Assembly (NCBI RefSeq): GCF_037975245.1
Contig: NC_092583.1
Span: 8,889,764 to 8,953,763, forward strand
Direction: 5' to 3'
DNA: 64,000 nt
From: Apostichopus japonicus
Taxonomy: Eukaryota; Echinodermata; Holothuroidea; Aspidochirotida; Stichopodidae
This document shows, piece by piece, positions 34,816 to 46,940 of the stretch; position 1 is the first letter of the stretch, and every line of letters begins with the position of its first letter. The notes beneath the pieces were generated by a model that had not been told where the DNA came from, searched no databases, and saw nothing but the letters and a program-made list of their open reading frames with translations. A program made the position numbers and the translations under genes.

Positions 34816-35879
34816 GTGAGACTAAGTTTGTTTGTTTCCGCCAGTTGAAAAATGAATTAAATGAATTTCTTTGATTTACAATGGGATTAAAATCTGTCCA
34901 GAATAATCCAAACTGTCGACAGATATTATGAACATGCAGGTTACTCAATAGTCACGTGGATTACGATGACAAATAATAACGAATTGGAAAAGGGAAAGCA
35001 TGAGCGAACGATTGTATATGGACAAATTTACATTGATTGAATTGTCACATGAACAAAATGACCAGCATTCCAACTGACGAAGTTGAATATGAAACATCTT
35101 GAGTGACGATCTATATCGAATATTTTTCTATAGACCTGACGTATGGAACGCGAAATGGGACAGAATGTGGGAAGTTATACTAAGCTAAATGCTTCTGTAC
35201 TTTCTGACGAGTTAGACGATGAAGCAGAAGTGGGGGGGGGGGGGGTGTTAGATCTGAGCGGGGAGGATTTATATGGTAGAGATCAATATTTCTCATTGAT
35301 TCTAAGGGCAGAGGCGGAGGAAGAAGTTTAATTTGGGTACGTTGAGAATGAGCACTGGGACATTGAGACATGCTAACTGATTCGATGGGACAGACACAAA
35401 CTCAACTCAATACGGCTCGACAAAATGGGTCCTTGATGCATTTTTCAACCAAACGGAAATTAAATTATAATTTTTACTCTCGCGATAAAGAGCACTTTTA
35501 AATAATATGTTTTCAAATTTCTCATCAAAGAGGCACTCTTTTTTATAAAAAGAGTACACCTTTTTAATTACGCGAAATTATATTTTTGGCCATTAACACA
35601 ATGGAAAAAATTAAAATTTATGTAAAGGGAACCCTCTGAGGTTTTTCGAAAGATAGGTCCCTAACCCAGAGTGATGTCAACCAGCGAAGGAAAAGCAATG
35701 ATGAATTGAACGCATAGTTTCGTGAAAAGATTCATATTCAATTAATTGGAGAACTTTGTGTGATGTTTGTACTCCGGGACGAGAAATAACACTCATATGT
35801 TAATATATACTAAAAATTAGAATTATGGTCGAGTTTTAATAACAGTCTCTTCATGTTTCCTTATTTTTTTTCAATTTAG

Positions 35880-36108
35880 GAAAACAACCGCTGTAAAGAA
35901 AACGCCAAAGCTACAACGTTTATTTCCAGAATGTGAGTTGTTATTGCAGAGTGATCTTCAGCATGGTTTACATCCAACCACTAACAAACCGATTACCCTT
36001 GGCAGAGGAGCGCATGGAGTAGTAACACTAATGAAAAGCATGAAAACTGGAAAGTTGTACGCGGTCAAAACCTTTCAAAATCATCTTAGGAATGCAAAAA
36101 TATTCAAG
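35880..36108 (+). pseudogene. Kinase N-lobe exon of the paralogue
   Basis: 229 nt, acceptor TCAATTTAG, donor CAAG|GTTAGC. Gly loop LGRGAHGVV and 'YAVKTFQNHL' preserved; four codons longer than its partner. No C-lobe exon found within the following 2 kb. Confidence 0.8.
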
Positions 36109-36480
36109 GTTAGCAAACCGCCATTAATTAAAAATTATAGATATGACGTACGCTTTAAATAAGAACGGTTTATGTCAATCAATAAACTAGTCAATGAACG
36201 ACTAATCCAAATATGGAAAAGATAACATAATTACATTTGTTTTGTCCAAGTTAGATAATAAGTTGTATAGCAGTTTGTAACTCAAAATCTTGGTTGATAA
36301 TAAGAACATCAACGTTGACCTTATACGTTCTCATAAGACTTAGTGAATCACAACTTCGTAACAATATAAATATATATATATATTGTCAGATTTAAAGCGC
36401 CAGGGGTGCACTCTGTACAATCATAACACTTGGGTAATACGCCCTTCATGACAGTTATTCAAAGCCAATTTATACGCTTT
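36109..36480. other. No gene recognised
   Basis: AT-rich, with a short TA run near 36365. Position of the missing catalytic exon of the kinase paralogue. Confidence 0.5.
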
Positions 36481-36620
36481 AACACACCAGTAGAATCACT
36501 GTGGTCGAGTGGTACGGACTTCGGTTCGTGACACGAAGATCCGGGGTTCGATTCCTACCTTCGCCTGATGAGTCCCAAAAGGACGAAACCGGTCGTGAAG
36601 TGGAATTTTTCTGGTGTGTT
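36481..36620 (+). mobile_element. Retrozyme/SINE-like unit: tRNA-like head plus hammerhead ribozyme
   Basis: 140-bp unit closed by a perfect inverted repeat, AACACACCAG (36481-36490) with CTGGTGTGTT (36611-36620). Inside are a pol III A box TGGTCGAGTGG (36502-36512) and a B box GGTTCGATTCC (36545-36555), both matching the tRNA consensus, followed by a complete hammerhead motif. A TA microsatellite begins at 36638. Pol III promoter plus ribozyme resembles the small ribozyme-bearing retroelements (retrozymes) of animals, but the closing inverted repeat and single copy are unusual. Confidence 0.75.
36559..36600 (+). ncRNA. Minimal type I hammerhead self-cleaving ribozyme
   Basis: Stem I CTTCGC (36559-36564) with GTGAAG (36595-36600), one G-U pair. 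Core CTGATGA (36565-36571). Stem II GTCC (36572-36575) with GGAC (36581-36584), loop CAAAA. Core GAA (36585-36587). Stem III is the self-complementary ACCGGT (36588-36593). C36594 gives the classic GUC cleavage triplet. All conserved core bases are present. A stem III this short and palindromic is typical of animal type I hammerheads that work best as dimers. Predicted cut between 36594 and 36595. Confidence 0.88.
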
Positions 36621-36637
36621 ATTCTTTATTGAATTAC

Positions 36638-36679
<42 letters not shown>
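36638..36679. repeat. (TA)n microsatellite
   Basis: TA run just after the hammerhead unit. Confidence 0.9.
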
Positions 36680-36734
36680 ATTACATTGAAATAGTAGTGA
36701 GTTGGAAATCCAGAACAGTGAAAAAACTTCCAGC

Positions 36735-36775
36735 CTCCACCGGGATTTGAACCCGTGCCATTCATTATTCTACAT
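36735..36775 (-). repeat. tRNA-like B-box fragment
   Basis: On the minus strand, GGGTTCAAATCCC in the context CACGGGTTCAAATCCCGGTG, a good T-arm. No A box or acceptor stem upstream, so this is a truncated tRNA-derived fragment, not a tRNA gene. Confidence 0.5.
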
Positions 36776-38181
36776 TGTCTTAAATTTCTGAAGGGGGAGG
36801 AGACACCCGTCCCCTCAACCCCCTCTCAGGCGATTGTTTGGCGTTTGCGTTCATCTCAAATCTGCGGATCACCCAACCCCCCCCCCCCCCAAATGTCAAA
36901 AAGAAATCTACGTCACTTTTAACCTTGGTCGCGATGCGTTCATTTCTACACGCGCAGCGTGGAAATGGTCTTGTTATAGATACAGGATGGGGAAACTTCG
37001 TTGTGAACTTTCCATAAACGGTGCCATGTGTATATGGTATTATGTTAGACAGGCTGCATTGGAACAGCAATGTGAAGGCAATAAACGTGTAGCCATATAG
37101 ACTAAGTATCATCAGCGTTACCCAACTATTTAAATATTTACTTTAAGTGAGAACAATAACGAAATTTTAACACAAAAACAGTTTTATTAGAATACAAAAT
37201 CAAATTCTTGGTGACATACATAGACTGTTTGACTTGAAGTGTTAGAATAAACAACCAGCTCGAGCTAAAAGGAAACTGTGGCTAGTCCAAGGTGCTACAT
37301 AACGTCAGTGTTGTCTACGAACTTTTAAAGTTAAACATTTAAGCAGTAGACTATATATATATATTTAAGGTTTTTCCTAAAAACCGGTATACTCTTGAAC
37401 AGGGCTTACCATGTTAATTTTATTTAGATGCTGGAATAGTGTTCCAATGCGAATGGAAATTAAGGTTGATCCATATAAGAACGTAGCTCATACAGGAAAT
37501 TCAGCATCCTTCGCATGTATGAGCACTGACACACACGATTAACCATATTTTGAACATATTTTCATCCACCTTACTTACTCCCGTCTGATTCCCTCAACCC
37601 CACTCCCTCCCCACCTATCCAAATAGTCCAATATACTGACTTATTTTGTCAGGTTTCTATTTTGAATAATATCGGGAAAATCGTAGAGTTTTCAATATAC
37701 CGCTATTATAGAGAAGACTATATGACCGTTTACCATACAAATCGGCCGCAATTAAATTAAAGACGCTATAACTGTATTTGCCATTTCCAGACTTATGTTG
37801 AACTGGTTAGAGAGACAAATTATAGTGGCACACTTACTCAATGTAAGTTAAATTGAGGGAGAGGGGGGGGGGTATCTCAGGTTATGTGATTATCTCGATG
37901 GTCTGTAGACTGTAGGGTCTGCGTCTTGTAGACAGGCAGATCCCCTGTATTGATTTTACGACCCCCCCCCCTGCTCCCTCCTCTCTTTTCAGTTTTTGGA
38001 ATTCGATGTATTTATTAAGTACGTCATAACATTCAAAATTACACTCAAATTGGATCAATAAACAAAAATGAAAATCTCACCGAACTGCTTTAAGTTCAAT
38101 ATTGACTCAACTATCACGCGATATGGTTATATCTAAAAGGTCAAGGGTTAGTGGGCGTAATTTATTATTTGATTCATTTGC
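36776..38181. other. Intergenic, no gene recognised
   Basis: G/C homopolymer tracts near 36878, 37862 and 37963. No splice-supported frame. Confidence 0.45.
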
Positions 38182-38189
38182 TATATATA
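38182..38189 (+). promoter_or_regulatory. Candidate TATA box of the beta-propeller gene
   Basis: TATATATA in CTATATATACC, about 320 bases before a good donor at 38510/38511 (CATT|GTAAGT), which would end a non-coding first exon starting near 38215. Confidence 0.35.
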
Positions 38190-38987
38190 CCATTTCAGAT
38201 CAAGCCTGTCCTCTTTCACTATAGCATTCAACTCTCTTTCGTGCTCCACACTTCAGCGTTTATTACCTAATATTCAGTTGAGAATTTGTTTCATTCTCTG
38301 ATCAAAGTCATAGCATTTCGTTGTCTTTTAAGTGATCTAAAAGGGCATTCTGTTTGAAATATGTGCTATCACTTCACGCTTTCTTGACGTGCCAGCGACT
38401 CAACATAAAAAACAAAACGAATTATATCAAGAACAAGTTTATATTCAGGACCTTTCGAATAATATTAGCTGTACCTCATCTGCACCTGTCCAACACAGGC
38501 GTCTGTCATTGTAAGTAATATTAAACAGTTATTGAATTTTATAACTAGCACCCCAGTGTAGGGAAGTATAGCTAAATTGTACAACATACCTGTTTTGGAT
38601 AAAAATATAAATTTCTTTAAAGAAAATCTCCACTGTTGACCATCGTATATATGAATTTATAATTTTCGTGCAATTTCAAACATTTTCTCATGATTTCGCC
38701 GTCTTTTTCGCAATCCAACCATGAACCAAATATAACTGTAACGTAAACTTCTTTATTGATCACAGACAGTGTGATTTTAGAATCGGGGATGACCAAAACC
38801 ATCATTTCATCCATTATATTAAATTCAATGTTGCTCGTTAATCATCAAAACAGACCACAGGATTCACCCAACATAAGTCTTCGTTTCTTTCCCGATGATC
38901 TCTGTAAGTATTGCGATATTCCTCGATAAGAATTATTTTAGAAAGTCGTATTTGTTTCTTAAGAATTTTTCTAATTTTTATCCGCAG

Positions 38988-39062
38988 ATCAGGACTCCCT
39001 CTGTATAAATATTATTGTCGTAGAACTACTTGACCAGATATCAAAATGGCCAGCGCAAAACC
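38988..39062 (+). CDS. Start-codon exon of the beta-propeller gene
   Basis: Acceptor TTATCCGCAG; ATG at 39046; 17 coding nt (MASAK plus two bases); donor CC|GTAAGT, phase 2, matching the phase-2 exon at 46073. Confidence 0.45.
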
Positions 39063-42000
39063 GTAAGTATTATTATTATTATTAACAAAAAATAACATAT
39101 GATCGAGATGTGTTTATACTTGGCAATAATACATGGCAATATAAAAAAGTATAAATTATGTGTTTACTTTACATTGTCCTATATATTGGCAATGTTGTAT
39201 ACTGAAAATAAACCGGGCTTCTAACTCCTGAAATGCGGGAAAAGGTTTAGTTTTGAAGGGTAGCAGGACATCAAGGTGTTGCATTGAGGAGGTAAAGCAC
39301 AAAGCCAACTCAAATCGCCGATAAAATGGACCCTCTCTGCATTTTGTACCACAACAATAATTTTAATACGACAACGATACAGCACATTCCGATTGATTAC
39401 TTTAATTTATCAGCACAATGGCACTTCCTGTTTTCACTTTTCCTAAATGTCTCAAAAAAAATCTCTCTTTTTAAAAAATACAAAATGAAAAAGTACGGTA
39501 CTTGTTCAAAGTGGGTACATCTAATCTATGAAACGGAGCATTTTTTAATGTCTTTGTTACAAACGTTGCCCATCGGATCCCCCCGCATCGTGTCAATCGC
39601 CCCTGGATTAAACACAAATGTTTAATGTCAAAGCTTAGCCTGGTAGACATAGAGGATGACTTTAGGTGCATAATTAAAGTCGATATGTTGTAGACCTTTA
39701 AACACATATGTTATCAGCCCATGTTGGATGTACCTTTATATAAATGAGGTTCATCCCTTTGAAAGTACTTGACCGTATTTAGCCTTATACAAAGACCATT
39801 AGGTTAGTTTCTCATTTATAACACAAAACTCACCGTAAAGACGTTTATGGCCTCAAATGCCAAATTAAGATTCATTGCAAATTTTTCGATGTCACCCAAT
39901 GGTGCTTTGTTGCTTTTGTGGAGATAAAGTACATGTTCTGGTGGATTTGATAGAATTTTAAACAATGGATTAACAATGGATTTAGGATTGCACTGAGGCG
40001 CTCACGTCATCGATCTCTGGACCCTTAAGTGATCATTCCAAAGTTTTAACATATTTTGAAGGTAAATATTTTGGAAACCTGTGTAACTATACACTGAAAA
40101 CTTAAATTGGTTCACCGACTAACAAAACGTTAGTCCATCTGGTGCCTCTCCCGACTAACATAGCCTTAGTCAGTTGCTATACCGACTAATTTATTCCTTA
40201 GTCTGTTGGATTTCTTAGTCGGTCATCTTAGTCCGTCAGCTTAGTCGATCAACAATTTTTAGTCGGTAAATGTTTATTAGTCAGTTACATTAGTTGGTGA
40301 CATTAGTCGGTCTTTACCGACTAATTTATATGAGCCACCGACTAGTTTATAGCAGGTTTTACATTAGTCAGGATGGTGCCTCTCCCGACTAACCTTTCTT
40401 AGTCGGTATCAACTGACTAGTTGCACTGACTAGATTCACTGAAAGAATTAAACCCGACTAGTTTCACTGACTAGTATCACTGAAAGAAAAGAGAGCAGAA
40501 GAAACACAAATAATGTGTACGTTGGCAGTATTTATTTCTGATAAAACTTCTGATGTCTACAAAAGGCTGACTTTCGACAGATAGAGAAGAAATCACTGTA
40601 AATAAAATCTGAAAATCTGATTTTTTTTCCAACAAAGTTAAGACAAGTTAATGGATCAAACATGAATCGCAAAAGTATAGCACTGCACAATAATGCAAAG
40701 TTGAGTCTTGGGCAAGGGTTCCTCATGACTTTCGTTTTAAAGTGGTACCCCAAATCGACACCAGTTAAGTCTTCACGAACAAAGAGTGTTTCTCTTAACT
40801 ACAAATGGCCTCCCACTTGTCTTCAGGAAGCCAAAATCTGCACCATTATTGACCTGTGAACAGAAAATATGATATACGTGTAAGCACAGATACAGATATA
40901 GCACATGATAACTCACATTATCATAAACATACATTTACATTAAAATTTTATAACATATTGGGAGGTATACATTTAAATCTAGGTCCCTCAAATTATAAGC
41001 CAGGAATAGCAGCTTTACCAAATTATTATAAGCTTTGCACAGCATAACACCAAGTTATTTCTCAAAGCTTAATAATTATGTTAATCATGTTAATAATGAT
41101 CCCAATAGACCGGGATCCCAGAGGGTTTGGTTAGCTGGGAAGGTAACCAATTGCCTTGTACATCACAATGTTCACAGTGCATTCCTGTATATGAAACCAG
41201 ACGACTGGCAAACCGACTGTGGTGGGTGTGGCTGGGAGAGCAATTTTAAAGTCACCTGATAGCTAACCTAGATCAGTTTTCATGGTAACACATCAAAGTA
41301 AGTACAATATGTCAGGTATGGCCCCAAGAGCAACAAATGGCTATTGCCAGTAATTATTGGTGGTGGGGTACCCCTGCCAGTGATCTATAATTGACCCCTC
41401 AAGGCTGACCTAGGACAGCTCATGAGGTAACCACTTGAAACCTACTGGAAAATGTTGGTTAGGGCTTCAGATACAACTGATGGGCATTGCCAGTAATTTT
41501 TATTGGTGGGGTACCCCTGCCAGTAGACCCCCAAAATGCCCATTCCCCATTGACCTAGATGAGCTCATGATGTAACCAGTTGAAAACTACTGGAAAATGG
41601 TATCACTTCATATGTAAGGGATGGGAATTTCCAGTAACTTATATTGGGGGGGGGGTACCCCTGCCAGTAGACCCCCAAAATGGCCATTCCCTCATTGACT
41701 TAGGTCAGCTCATGAGATAACCAGTTGAAAAATTACTGGAAAATGATAGGTATCACTTCATATGTAAGGGATGGGCATTTCCAGTCATTTACATTGGTGG
41801 GGTAACCCTGTCAGTAGACCCCCAAAATGCCCATCCCCCACTGACCTAGATTAGCTCATGAGGTAACCAGTTGAAAACTACTGTAAAATGATTGGCAGGA
41901 CTCTATATATATGTAAGGGATGGGCATTTCCAGTAATTTATATTAGTGGGGTACCCCTGTTAGTAGACCCCCAAAAAGCCCCCCCCCCCTCATTGATCTA

Positions 42001-45000
42001 GGTCAGCTCATGATTTAACCAGTTGAATACTACTGGAAAATTTTTGACAGGATTCTATATGTACGGGATGGGCGGACTCTGGCAGTGGTGGCCCACCAAT
42101 ATAAAATACTGGAAATGCCCATCCTTACATATGAAGTGATACCTATCATTTTCCTGTAGGTTTCAACTGGTCAAATCATGAGCTCACCTAGGTCAATGAG
42201 GGGATGGGCATATTGGGGGTCTACTAGCAGGGGTACCCCACCAATAAAAATTACTGGCAATGCCCATCCCTTGTATCTGAAGTCCTAACCAACATTTTCC
42301 AGTAGGTTTCAAGTGGTTACCTCATGAGCTGACCTAGGTCAGCCGTGAGGGGTCAATTATAGATCACTGGCAGGGGTACCCCACCACCAATAATTACTGG
42401 CAATGGCCATTTGTTGCTCTTGGGGCCACACCTGACACATTGTTCTTACTTTGATGTGGTTACCATGAAAGCTGCTCTAGGTTAGCTATTAGGTGACTTT
42501 AAAATTGCTCTTCCAGCCACATCCACCACAGTCGGTTTGCCAGTCATCAGGTTTCATATACAGGAATGCATTGTGAACATTGTGATGTACCAGGCAATTG
42601 GTTACCTTCCCAGCTAACCAAACCCTCTGGACTCCCGCTCTACAGATCAGTGAAAATTTGACCAAACTTATGAAGCTTGCACGTAAATGATATACTAGAC
42701 TGGTTTTTTTTTAAAACAGGTTATGAAAAGTATCTTAAATATCATTAAACAGTTGGGTACAATAGTTAAACTCACTCTTCCATCTTTTTTCTCTATGGTA
42801 CTTGTTCCTTTGCTTTTTGGACTCTTGGATAAACTCTTTTGTTCTGCGAAGGGTACCAATATATCATCTTAAAACATGTCTTTAAGCCATATATAACACA
42901 GTTCTCCTCTTCTGTTGTTGCCTCCACACTGGTGTCGTACATCACAGGAAAGCTCACCCTTGACTTAGATATTTGGCTTTTCAATTCCTGCTGGAAGAAA
43001 GAAACAGCAAAGTATTCATCATTTGAAAAAAAAAATAATAAAGTTGTCACCACAAAGTTATGTGAGATTTGCTTCCACTATAGTCTCAAAAAACAATCCC
43101 AAAGTTTGAAGCAGACTGTATAAAGCTGAAAATTTGAACGAGAGTGTCATCACCATTGCAACCAGAATCAAATGCCCAGAATACAGAGATAATAAAACAT
43201 GGGCTAAATCTTTGTTTGTTTTTATGATCTTTAAAAATATAAAATTTTAGAAACAGAAATGCACTGAGCCAACTTATTTAAAGGCCTAATCGTTTTTAGT
43301 TGTTATTTTGCTTGCTCACATAACAAGCCTGTTTAGACCTAGGCTAGAGGAGAATCAGTACTTTGTTACACTAAGTTTGTCTTCGGTCGTTTTGATATAG
43401 TCTTACTAGTAGTACTAAAGTATATAATGGACCGGCGAAGACTAGAGAATACCCAGAGTTTTAGCAACTGCGTTAAACTGTATCATCTGATCTATTATTT
43501 ACGCCAATGAGTTTCATTCAATCTAGGATCAAAAAGAGAAAACTAATTAATCTTAACCTTTAAACTTTGCTTCTAAACAGATATGCTTGAATTACAAATA
43601 AATGTCAAAAAAACATCATAATCTAAGAATCGATGCATATACATATACATAAACAGAATAATTTGAATTCGCGCAAGTGAACCCTGCACTACATTGGACA
43701 GAAAAAAAAAACGTGCAATTAGACCAAACTAAACATACTAAATTTTCCGTTAGTTCTACATAAAATATCAATACAAATACAACAACTTACTCTTTTGGCA
43801 GTATACTAAAAGCACATGTTATAATAACTTCAGACTATCAAGCTTTCCTGAGAAAAAACGGTTAATACTTCTTACAGTAAGCAAGTCGACCGTGAAGGAA
43901 TGTCGCAATTGTTTCCTGGGCGTGACCGGAAATTAAATACTAAAAAATGATAAATGAAAAGGTTAAATAGAACTGAAGCGTGCATCCTGACTGCTCGCAA
44001 CATATAATACCGTTGACTAGCCAACATAATTTGTTCAGCCTACTGTGACTGTACGTTTGAAGGTCTAGCCTTGCTTATTCAATATCACAAAGCCTACCCA
44101 TTTAGATTCACATGGGAAATTACAGGAAATCTTTACCAAATGAGTGTAGACTTCAAATAAACTATTGAGCCTTATAGTTCCAGCATTTGTTTGGGAATAA
44201 ATAAGAAGATTATATGCCACTGTTCAATCTAGCCCAATACACACATAACACATTGTTAATTGGTGTTTAGGATGCACACTTTAGTGTTGAGAATGCACTG
44301 CAGTACCCAGTAGAAGCCTATAGGCTACTCACTGTCATTGCACTTGTGTATTGCGAAACGCCAACGTGACAACGGTAGCGTTACACTAACCATAATACAG
44401 TACTAGTGCCAGTGGCCTAACAATTAACTTTAATTTTACCTTCAAATTAAAGGAATAACAGGTAGGCCGATGATGCAGTTAATACCTCCATTCTTCTAAA
44501 GACCTTCTTGGGTGATTTACGGTTGAAAGTTGCTTAGAGTGATCGTATGAAACTATGCCAAGCCCAGCAAGCTGCCGTTGCCTCTCGGTTTCCAAATTGA
44601 AGTGAATCGAATTGGGTTAAAATACATTAGTCTGTCGACACCGACTAAGCTACGATTATGGCGTAAATCGGGTGTCCGTATCGTTCTTAGTCCATGGGTT
44701 AAAATACATTAGTCCGTCGCCACCGACTAAGCTGCGATTATATTTTCCTTAGTCAGTGTAAACTAACTAAGAAGCAGCGATGAAACGAAGATTTTTGCTA
44801 GTCCGTGTGCATTGACTAACGTTACAGACTAATTTAACGTTAGTCCGTGGCAATATTGACTAGTTTATTTTTTCAGTGTAGAAACATAATTACTAGAAGT
44901 GAAACTTGTCCTTTGTTTTTTGTTGGACTATAATACGTCAAAAACTCAAGACTAAACTTCTGTCTGAAGTCCCCCCCCCCCCCCGGGAAAAATTTAGACC

Positions 45001-46940
45001 AAGTTTGCTTTCTTTAATAGCGCCACCAATCATCATTAGCGGAGCCTTTTGACAGTTAGCTTTTTGGAATAGCGCCATCATTTACAACTTGTGACAGTGT
45101 GTCTCTTTCTCTCAGTTGTTGGCGCTAAATGCGAATGAATTAAAATGTACTGCATGCATGTGGTCAACACACAGGAAAAGTTGAATCAGAACGTTACATC
45201 AGTACACGCGTATGATAACGATGAATATTGAAGATAAATAAGTCGTGTTCAAGCAAACAAAATATAGCCAATGCAATTTCTTCAATTTTACTGAAAATTC
45301 CTATTAACAAGGACTAGTCGGTGTTGCTATATGTGAGAGAAATTTTGTTTCATAAACACACAGTAATTATGTCAAATGTTTTGCTAGTGATAAGATATTT
45401 TAATAGGAAAGTATTTTATTCGGTCGATTTTCCAATTTCTAGCACTTTTAACTCCATTCGCCATATATACATTAATGCGGAAATGTAATTTCTTCACGTG
45501 TTATGCAAGAAAAGGGTTCTTAATTAATGGGAAAACGCTATAATTGCTAGAAGATTTCGACAAGTATTTTCCTGCAGGTTTTTACTCTCCAAATTGTTCT
45601 CAGATATTTTTAAAGAACACACAAGATGACTGAATGTCCAAGTGAGGAAAATTTCTTCGAAGGTTGTAATAAAATCAGTTTAAGAATTTTGACCAAAGGT
45701 GACCATATTTGAATATCTAGCATATTCGGGGCCAATACAGCATAACTTTAAGTCATGGATCTAGAGTTAGGCCAGTATCCTAATTATTAGGCCTTGAACG
45801 TCTCATTTCTTATATCTTCGAGATTACCATGTCGAATAGTTTGCTCTGGACATTAAGTGCTATTGTGGGTAACGACTTTGTAGTTCCATGCATAAATCAA
45901 CAACTTTTAAAGAATTTAGCGCCGTTTGTAGGACCTAGCTGTATAGCTACTTCGCAGGCTGAGAGCTGTTCATCAACATTTCCTTCGATCTAAAAATCAA
46001 CTCTAAATTCTTCGTCACCATGGATACAACCTTCCAACCCTGACCTAACTTTTCACTTTTTGCCTTCCACAGACACAGAGTGCATACAACTATACCACGA
46101 TTCACCGTACGAAATGATTATAAAGTGTGGTCCATGGACGTGCTAGATACAGGCCGTTTGGCTGTCGCTGGATATAACACCACGACAAAATGTAGCTTTA
46201 TTGATCTGTTTATGTTACAATTAGATCCTGATTCTCGAAAAAACCCGTTATTATTGAGGTCAGATCCCTATTTTTCTGAGGAATTTACCGAGTTTGGTTC
46301 ATCATGGCGGTCTGTTTGTTTACTGGATGATCGTCTGTTTTTAACGCGTTGTATGAATACGATAGCATTGTACGATAGTAGTAATGGCGGTCTGGTCAAT
46401 CATGGGAAGTTTAACGGTGACGCCTCGTGTATGACAACCAGAGATGGGTTGGTCTATGTCGGTTTGTTTAGATCCAAAGAGGTGATTGTCTTAGATGCGA
46501 GAAAATTGATAATAAAGAAGACAATCACCTTTAAAGGATTAATAGATAGAGAAGGGCCCTGGGATATAACAGTTAGTAATAATAAACTGTTTATCTGTAC
46601 AGGCTATATGAGAGCTTTCATGTGCAATAGTGAGGGAGAAATAGAACAGGAATATACAAACACACAGTATAGCGATGCACTGAGTATAACAGTCAGTGAA
46701 GAGAAAGGATTAATATTTATATTATGGGCTGATGTTGGTGGTGAGGGTAGACAAGTTGTTGTTTACTCTTCATCTTGGGGTCATTCTTTCATCTCCGGGG
46801 GTCATTCTTCCATCTCTGGGGGTCATATCTTGGCTTGTTTTAAAGTTCCTGGTTATTCCTTGAGAATCAGGATCAATAATAACATAAACAGATTGTTTTT
46901 GGTTACCAAGTTAACTGGAGAAGTATATGAATATCACACA
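39046..46940 (+). CDS. Beta-propeller-like protein gene (5' part)
   Basis: Exons 39046-39062 and 46073-46940 join in phase to give 295 residues. The large exon (acceptor CCTTCCACAG, donor CACA|GTAAGT, phase 0) has propeller-blade-like repeats: 'DYKVWSMDVLDTGRLAVAGY', 'SWRSVCLLDDRLFLTRCMNT', 'CMTTRDGLVYVGLFRSKEVI', 'PWDITVSNNKLFICTGYMRA' and 'ALSITVSEEKGLIFILWADV', each one or two strands ending in a hydrophobic run. WD/NHL/YWTD-type blades are possible; no family signature is decisive and there is no RING or B-box in view. No later exon was recognised, so the 3' part was missed or is interrupted by the repeats beyond 47 kb. The 7-kb intron holds a large transposon. Confidence 0.5.
40092..44878. 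mobile_element. CACTG-ended DNA transposon (EnSpm/CACTA-like), non-autonomous
   Basis: 4,787 bp starting CACTGAAAA and ending TTTTTTCAGTG, flanked by TA on both sides (40090-40091, 44879-44880). Subterminal regions carry many GACTAA/TTAGTC words in both orientations, about twenty at 40115-40475 and about ten at 44625-44865. Short CACTR ends with repeated subterminal motifs are characteristic of EnSpm/CACTA. No transposase was recognised; short open frames around 42793-43123 have no known domain. It lies in an intron of the beta-propeller gene. Confidence 0.7.
41109..42639. repeat. 1.5-kb inverted repeat with internal tandem units
   Basis: The left end ('CCAGAGGGTTTGGTTAGCTG' near 41118) and right end ('CAGCTAACCAAACCCTCTGG' near 42611) are inverted copies. 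The arms contain ~145-bp units ('GGGGTACCCCTGCCAGTAGA', 'GACCTAGGTCAGCTCATGAG', 'TACTGGAAAATG'), five to six on the left and about three inverted on the right; the turning point is near 42070-42090. It lies in the middle of the CACTG element. Confidence 0.85.
46073..46940 (+). CDS. Beta-propeller exon
   Basis: 868 nt, open throughout, with strong splice sites at both ends. Near its C-terminus it has a short 'SFISGGHSSISGGHI' duplication. Codon use and length make chance unlikely. Confidence 0.75.

Larger units (their letters stand above)
33965..36108 (+). pseudogene. Broken paralogue of the upstream kinase gene
   Basis: Three blocks are collinear with the intact gene. First, 33995-34583 matches exon 2 ('DVALQGQIKPPESCDVTHIS' against 'DVTLAHATALPKPRDVSHIP'; 'LTVPNQEP' against 'LVPGQEP') but needs a frame change near 34175. 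Second, 34655-34815 is a short heptapeptide-repeat exon. Third, 35880-36108 is the N-lobe exon. The 5' part is cut by the CR1 insertion and nothing resembling the catalytic-lobe exon follows before the next gene. It cannot encode an active kinase. Expression of a truncated protein is not excluded. Confidence 0.7.

Noticed and set aside
36495..36566. Functional tRNA gene
   Set aside because: A and B boxes are good, but acceptor and T stems do not pair properly and a hammerhead follows; it is a tRNA-derived promoter.
42793..43123. Overlapping 86- and 94-codon frames in the CACTG element
   Set aside because: No transposase motif visible on either strand; could be a degraded exon but cannot be supported.
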